Program-made: the position numbers and the translations under genes | Shown: one piece after another, positions 6,068 to 9,268 of the stretch | Layout of the letters: every line of letters starts with the position of its first letter | Numbering within the stretch: the stretch's first letter is position 1 | The notes under the pieces: model-generated | What the model was told of the DNA's origin: nothing | Databases searched by the model: none | Seen by the model: the letters and a program-made list of their open reading frames with translations, nothing else | NCBI GenBank assembly: GCA_010028775.1 | Contig: RHAF01000051.1 | Coordinates: 1 to 9,268 of the forward strand | From: Verrucomicrobiota bacterium | GTDB lineage: Bacteria; Verrucomicrobiota; Verrucomicrobiia; Methylacidiphilales; Verrucolacustridaceae | DNA: 9,268 nucleotides | Direction of reading: 5' to 3'

Positions 6068-6184
6068 TTAGCCCTGTCTCTGCTTGAGACGGGGATTCTT
6101 CTTATTGATGATGTAGATACGACCGCGACGGCGGACGACCTGGCAGTCGCTGGTACGACGTTTGATGGAGGCGCGAACTCTCAT
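6068..6184 (-). CDS. rpmJ: 50S ribosomal protein L36, zinc-free form
   Basis: This short 38-residue frame begins MRVRASIKRR and ends RLKQRQG, matching L36 in length and both termini. It is the smallest large-subunit protein and sits by 23S rRNA domain VI. In the zinc-binding form Cys11, Cys14, Cys27 and His33 hold the metal; here they are Thr11, Cys14, Asn27 and Leu33. Three of four ligands are therefore gone and one cysteine remains. This is the C-minus type, found in many bacteria beside or instead of the zinc type, and it is often linked with growth under zinc limitation. It starts 17 bases after the map stop and no Shine-Dalgarno sequence is seen in the gap. It lies between map and rpsM as expected, but without infA ahead of it. 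Confidence 0.95.
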   Translation of the reverse strand: MRVRASIKRRTSDCQVVRRRGRIYIINKKNPRLKQRQG

Positions 6185-6201
6185 AAGGGCAAACGAAAAG
6201 A

Positions 6202-7005
6202 CTATCGAACTCCTGGCACAGTGGCAAGCGCTTTTGCATCTCTTTCCGAACCAAGGAAATCGGTGAGAATTTCCGGATCTCCCTCTGTAATCAGGATGAC
6301 ATGCTCAAAATGGGCGGAATCCCGCCCGTCTGCAGTCACCGCAGTCCAACCATCTTTCAAGATTCTCACCTCGCAGCTTCCCTCGTTCACCATGGGTTCG
6401 ATCGCCAGGGTCATTCCAGGTCTGAGGATCGGACCGGTGTTGGCTTTGCCGAAATTGGGAATTTGGGGTTCCTCATGGAGTTTTCTGCCGACTCCGTGGC
6501 CCACGAATTCCCTCACCACTGAATATCCCGCCTCCTTCACCGTTCTTTCAACGGCATGACAGATGTCTCCCAGGCGTGCCCCTCCGCGGGCTGCACGAAT
6601 GCCCGCCGCTAGGGCGTTTTGGCTTTTCTCCAACAACCTTTGGCGTGCAGAGGTGATGGCCCCTACCCCCACGGTAGTGGCCGTGTCTCCCACCCAACCA
6701 TCCAGAACAATCCCCACATCCAACTTAACCACATCCCCATAGGCCAGTTTTCTGGAGCCACCAATACCATGGACCACCTCTTCGTTCACCGAGATGCAAA
6801 GCTGACCGGGAAATTTTCGGTATCCCAGGAAGGCACTCCGGGCCCCGTACCTGGAAATCAGCTCCCCAGCCAGACGGTCGATCTCACCCGTGGTTCTTCC
6901 TGGCTCCAAACGTTCCACCAATTCGAGAAGAATCTTCCTGGCCAAACGGCAACTGGAACGCATGCCCGCGATACCTGCCGCATCTTTGATGGGAATGATC
7001 GGCAT
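6202..7005 (-). CDS. map: Type I methionine aminopeptidase
   Basis: This cytoplasmic metalloprotease removes the initiator methionine from new proteins with a small second residue. With the start at 7005 the product has 267 residues, close to the Escherichia coli enzyme (264). All five metal ligands are visible: Asp96 in KLDVG, Asp107 in GDTA, His170 in GHGVGRKLHEEP, Glu203 in AIEPM and Glu234 in HFEHV. The substrate-contacting His79 lies in VVHGIG. I chose ATG 7005 because MPIIPIKD opens the family's N-terminal region and the gene then follows secY by 13 bases. The frame extends upstream to 7053, but those 16 residues overlap the secY end and do not resemble the family. Placement after secY is common, although adk, which usually lies between them, is missing. 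Confidence 0.97.
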   Translation of the reverse strand: MPIIPIKDAAGIAGMRSSCRLARKILLELVERLEPGRTTGEIDRLAGELISRYGARSAFLGYRKFPGQLCISVNEEVVHGIGGSRKLAYGDVVKLDVGIVLDGWVGDTATTVGVGAITSARQRLLEKSQNALAAGIRAARGGARLGDICHAVERTVKEAGYSVVREFVGHGVGRKLHEEPQIPNFGKANTGPILRPGMTLAIEPMVNEGSCEVRILKDGWTAVTADGRDSAHFEHVILITEGDPEILTDFLGSERDAKALATVPGVR

Positions 7006-7018
7006 GCCCGATCGGGCC

Positions 7019-8512
7019 TTATCGGAGAGAGACGAGAATTCCGCCCAAGGCAATGATCGCGATGATCACCAGCAGCCAGGCAATCTGGGATTCCGAGATG
7101 GCGTTGGAGGTCCCCCCCGCCCCGGCCAGGGTCCGACCTTTGATACGTCCCTTTTTCAGGAATCCGTCATAATGACGCTGAAGCAGATAAGTCTCCGCCT
7201 GCCGCATGGTGTCCAGCATCACGCCCACGATGATCAGCAATCCTGTCCCCCCGAAGAACTGGGCGGTGATACTTGGCACCCCCATCAGGTTCTGAACCAA
7301 CATTGGCAACACCGCCAGAGCGGTCAGAAAGATGGCGCCGGCAAAGGTCAGGCGGGTCATGGAATAGTCGAGAAACTGGGCCGTGGTTTCCCCCGGCCTG
7401 ACCCCGGGGATGAATCCCCCGTGGCGTTTCATGTCGTCGGCAATCTGGATGGGGTTGAAAACCATCGCCACCCAGAAGTAAGAGAAGAAAAAGATCATGC
7501 CGGCATAAAGAACATAGTGGAGCCAGCCGGTGGCCAGAGCGGCCGAAATGCGGTTCGCCGTCGGCGATCCGGGGAAAAGAAAACCGAGAATACTGGCCGG
7601 GAAGAGAAGGATCGCATTGGCAAAGATGATCGGCATGACACCCGCATAATTGACCTTGAGGGGGAGGAAGGAGGTTTGGCCGCCATAAACCCTGTTTCCG
7701 CGCACCTGCTTGGCGTACTGGACACTGACCTTACGTAGCGCCTGCGTCAGTGCGATGGTCGAGGCGATGACCGCAAAAAGAAAAGCCAAAAGGAGAAACA
7801 GGACGAAGGGGCTGATCGGTTCACGTCCGCTGCCCGCCGGGGGGACAAAAACCTGCCAACCGGCCACCAGGGCGGCAGGAAGGCGTGCCACGATGCCGAT
7901 GGTGATGATCAGGGAGATCCCGTTGCCGATTCCCTTTTCCGTGACCTGCTCGCCAATCCACATCAGTAACATGGTGCCGGCAGTCAGGGTGATGACGGTG
8001 ATGATGCGGAAGCCCAAACCCGGCTCCGGAACCAAAGGCCCCATTCTCTGGATCACCTGGTCGATGCCGCTGAAAATCGGGATCCGGGACGGGTTTTCAA
8101 AACTGACGGCCAGGAGGTACCCCTGCACCACACAAAGAATCAGGGTGCCCAAACGGGTGTATTGGGTGATCTTTTGGCGACCTCCCTCCTCCCGGACCAT
8201 TTTTCCAAGCGATGGGATCACCCCGGTGGCCAACTGCATGACGATGCTTGCGCTGATATAGGGCATGATGGTCAGGGAAAAGATCGCGCAGTTCTCCAAC
8301 GCACCGCCGCTGAAGAGATTAAAGAGACCGATGACACTTCCCCGGTCCTGTTGATCCACAACCTGACGAAAGAATTCACCCAGAACAAGCGGGTTGATCC
8401 CCGGACAAGGAATGGAGGCCCCCACTCGGACCACCACGATCAGGGCGAGGGTGAAAATGATCCTCTGCCGGAGCTCGGGAATCTTGAAACAGTTGATGAG
8501 GGCGTGAAGCAT
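7019..8512 (-). CDS. secY: Preprotein translocase subunit SecY, with extra C-terminal helix
   Basis: SecY is the channel of the Sec translocon in the inner membrane. The 497-residue product has the N-terminus FKIPELRQRIIFTLAL and the TM2 signature FSLTIMPYISASIVMQLA (78-95). It also has MWIGEQVTEKGIGNGISL (184-201), the TM6-7 cytoplasmic loop VSVQYAKQVRGNR, and the C5 loop GGFIPGVRPGETT (365-377), whose Arg372 matches the Escherichia coli residue essential for SecA-driven export. Ten core helices end near YDGFLKKGRIKGR (448-460), where most SecY proteins stop. Here a Gly/Ser linker and one more hydrophobic helix (about 476-495) follow, ending GGILVSLR, so the C-terminus would cross to the periplasm. 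The ATG lies 22 bases after the rplO stop without a strong Shine-Dalgarno sequence. SecE and SecG are not in the window. Confidence 0.98.
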   Translation of the reverse strand: MLHALINCFKIPELRQRIIFTLALIVVVRVGASIPCPGINPLVLGEFFRQVVDQQDRGSVIGLFNLFSGGALENCAIFSLTIMPYISASIVMQLATGVIPSLGKMVREEGGRQKITQYTRLGTLILCVVQGYLLAVSFENPSRIPIFSGIDQVIQRMGPLVPEPGLGFRIITVITLTAGTMLLMWIGEQVTEKGIGNGISLIITIGIVARLPAALVAGWQVFVPPAGSGREPISPFVLFLLLAFLFAVIASTIALTQALRKVSVQYAKQVRGNRVYGGQTSFLPLKVNYAGVMPIIFANAILLFPASILGFLFPGSPTANRISAALATGWLHYVLYAGMIFFFSYFWVAMVFNPIQIADDMKRHGGFIPGVRPGETTAQFLDYSMTRLTFAGAIFLTALAVLPMLVQNLMGVPSITAQFFGGTGLLIIVGVMLDTMRQAETYLLQRHYDGFLKKGRIKGRTLAGAGGTSNAISESQIAWLLVIIAIIALGGILVSLR

Positions 8513-8534
8513 GGCCCGTCAGTCGCCCGGTGGC

Positions 8535-8981
8535 TTATTTTTTCAGGAGGGTGAGTTTCCCCCCTGCCGCCTCCAACGCCGTCTTGGCCGACGCGCTGGC
8601 AGCGTGCACCTCAAGGACAAGGTTTTTGGACTTCAACTTTCCTCCCCCTAGCAACTTCACCCCATGCCATTCGCCCTTCACCACACCCTTGGCCCGCAAC
8701 GCGGACTCATCGACCTTGGATCCGTCGGTAAAGACCTCCAAGCTGTCCAGATTCACCGGGGCGTAACGGGTGGTGAAAACCGCATTATTGAAACCGCGCT
8801 TGGGGATGCGCCGGATAAGGGGCATCTGACCGCCCTCGAAGCCCAGGCGGATGCTGCCCCCCGAGCGGGCTTTCTGACCCTTGTGTCCCTTCCCTGAGGT
8901 TTTTCCGTGGCCGGAGCTTTCTCCGCATCCCACACGTTTCCTTCGATGCCTCGCACCGGGTCTTGGAGAAGTCTGTCTCAT
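8535..8981 (-). CDS. rplO: 50S ribosomal protein L15
   Basis: The 148-residue product is L15, a late-assembling large-subunit protein. The glycine- and lysine-rich N-terminal tail that threads into 23S rRNA is clear (RHRRKRVG, then SGHGKTSGKGHKGQKARSGG), followed by FEGGQMPLIRRIPKRGF. The globular C-terminal part contains KGVVKGEWHGVKLLGGGK and ends in ALEAAGGKLTLLKK, as in the family. Its first seven or so residues (MRQTSPR) differ from the usual MKLHDLKPA-type opening. The ATG overlaps the rpsE stop in ATGA (8981-8978), leaving no room for rpmD, which normally lies between rpsE and rplO. Bases 8622-8692 inside this gene recur in inverted form at the window end; this copy is the native one, because it encodes normal L15 sequence in frame. 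Confidence 0.97.
   Translation of the reverse strand: MRQTSPRPGARHRRKRVGCGESSGHGKTSGKGHKGQKARSGGSIRLGFEGGQMPLIRRIPKRGFNNAVFTTRYAPVNLDSLEVFTDGSKVDESALRAKGVVKGEWHGVKLLGGGKLKSKNLVLEVHAASASAKTALEAAGGKLTLLKK
8622..8692 (+). repeat. Inverted repeat, native arm inside rplO
   Basis: These 71 bases are exactly reverse-complementary to 9198-9268, with 505 bases between the arms. This arm encodes normal L15 residues in frame on the minus strand, so it is the original copy. The match ends sharply at 8692/9198; the next bases differ. Confidence 0.97.
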
Positions 8982-9199
8982 TCGCTCTTCTCCTTGGCCG
9001 CCTTGGCAGGACGCTCGGCGCGCTTTTTACCCCGGACCTCAAGGATCTGGGACCGGGTCCGCAATTTGGAAAGGGCATCCACCGTGGCCTTGACCACGTT
9101 GGCCGCATTGCTTGAGCCCATCGATTTGGCCAACACATCCTTTACTCCGGCAGCTTCGAGGACCGCGCGCACACCTCCGCCCGCGATCAGCCCCGTTCC
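8978..9199 (-). CDS. rpsE: 30S ribosomal protein S5, C-terminal fragment, truncated by a chimeric junction
   Basis: The last 73 residues of S5 can be read: GTGLIAGGGVRAVLEAAGVKDVLAK, then a stretch with SNAANVVKATVDALSKL, which match the family's C-terminal domain, and a Lys/Ala/Glu-rich tail ending AKEKSE. S5 lies at the mRNA entry channel and affects decoding accuracy. The N-terminal RNA-binding domain, about 90-100 residues, is absent. Upstream of about 9198 the sequence becomes an inverted copy of part of rplO and puts an in-frame TAG at 9241-9239, so an ATG at 9226 is not a real start. The break is almost certainly technical, since S5 is essential and the rest of the frame is sound. The stop overlaps the rplO start by four bases. 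Confidence 0.9.
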   Translation of the reverse strand, partial: GTGLIAGGGVRAVLEAAGVKDVLAKSMGSSNAANVVKATVDALSKLRTRSQILEVRGKKRAERPAKAAKEKSE

Positions 9200-9268
9200 A
9201 AGGGTGTGGTGAAGGGCGAATGGCATGGGGTGAAGTTGCTAGGGGGAGGAAAGTTGAAGTCCAAAAAC
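9198..9268 (-). repeat. Inverted repeat, terminal arm (probable chimera)
   Basis: The window ends in an exact 71-base inverted copy of 8622-8692. It lies where the upstream coding sequence of rpsE should be, runs to the very last base, and carries a stop in the rpsE frame. It is best treated as an amplification or assembly artefact and excluded from gene calls. Confidence 0.95.

Noticed and set aside
7006..7053. A longer methionine aminopeptidase with 16 extra residues
   Set aside because: The extension overlaps the end of secY and does not resemble the family; ATG 7005 gives the usual length and N-terminus.
8978..9226. An ATG at 9226 that would give an apparently complete 82-residue S5-like protein
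   Set aside because: The first eight or nine residues come from the inverted rplO copy; S5 homology starts only at about 9199, so this is a false start made by the junction.

Overview
The window reads as one bacterial chromosomal contig of high-to-moderate GC. Its core is the downstream half of the ribosomal spc operon joined to the alpha operon, all on the minus strand: rpsE (fragment), rplO, secY, map, rpmJ, rpsM, rpsK, rpsD, rpoA and rplQ, from about 9199 down to 2871. The genes are tightly packed, with two 4-base stop/start overlaps and most other gaps under 30 bases. Three things point loosely towards the Planctomycetes-Verrucomicrobia-Chlamydiae group, possibly Verrucomicrobia. These are the absence of rpmD, adk and infA from their usual slots, the Lys/Ala/Pro-rich extensions on several ribosomal proteins, and the adjacent TPR-LysM lipoprotein. 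This placement is an inference from gene content, not a phylogeny.

Left part (1-970): the window opens inside a short-chain dehydrogenase/reductase gene read on the minus strand and cut by the window edge. Next come a complete tRNA-Ala(GGC) on the minus strand with a plausible sigma70-type promoter, and a small two-helix membrane protein of unknown function. The gaps at 292-408 and 856-973 hold nothing I can assign with confidence.

Middle (974-2846): three plus-strand genes converge on rplQ. The first encodes an outer-membrane-type lipoprotein with TPR repeats, a coiled coil and a C-terminal LysM domain. It overlaps by four bases a gene for a coiled-coil protein with one C-terminal membrane helix. 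A possible terminator follows, then a small tail-anchored protein that may be read from a leaderless transcript. The set looks like cell-envelope proteins, but no precise function can be assigned.

Right part (2871-9268): this is the translation, secretion and transcription core. It encodes ribosomal proteins S5, L15, L36, S13, S11, S4 and L17, the translocon channel SecY, methionine aminopeptidase and the RNA polymerase alpha subunit. They are presumably co-transcribed from a promoter outside the window. The 109-base rpsD-rpoA spacer, the largest in the cluster, contains a strong hairpin whose loop can pair downstream.

The most striking anomaly is at the right end. The last 71 bases (9198-9268) are an exact inverted copy of 8622-8692 inside rplO. 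They replace the upstream part of rpsE and put a stop in its frame. This is best read as an amplification or assembly chimera. I found no convincing new biological system. The remaining points of interest are lineage-specific oddities: a SecY with an extra C-terminal membrane helix, an extended S11, a zinc-less L36, and the intergenic RNA fold. No stretch above 300 bases lacks a gene.
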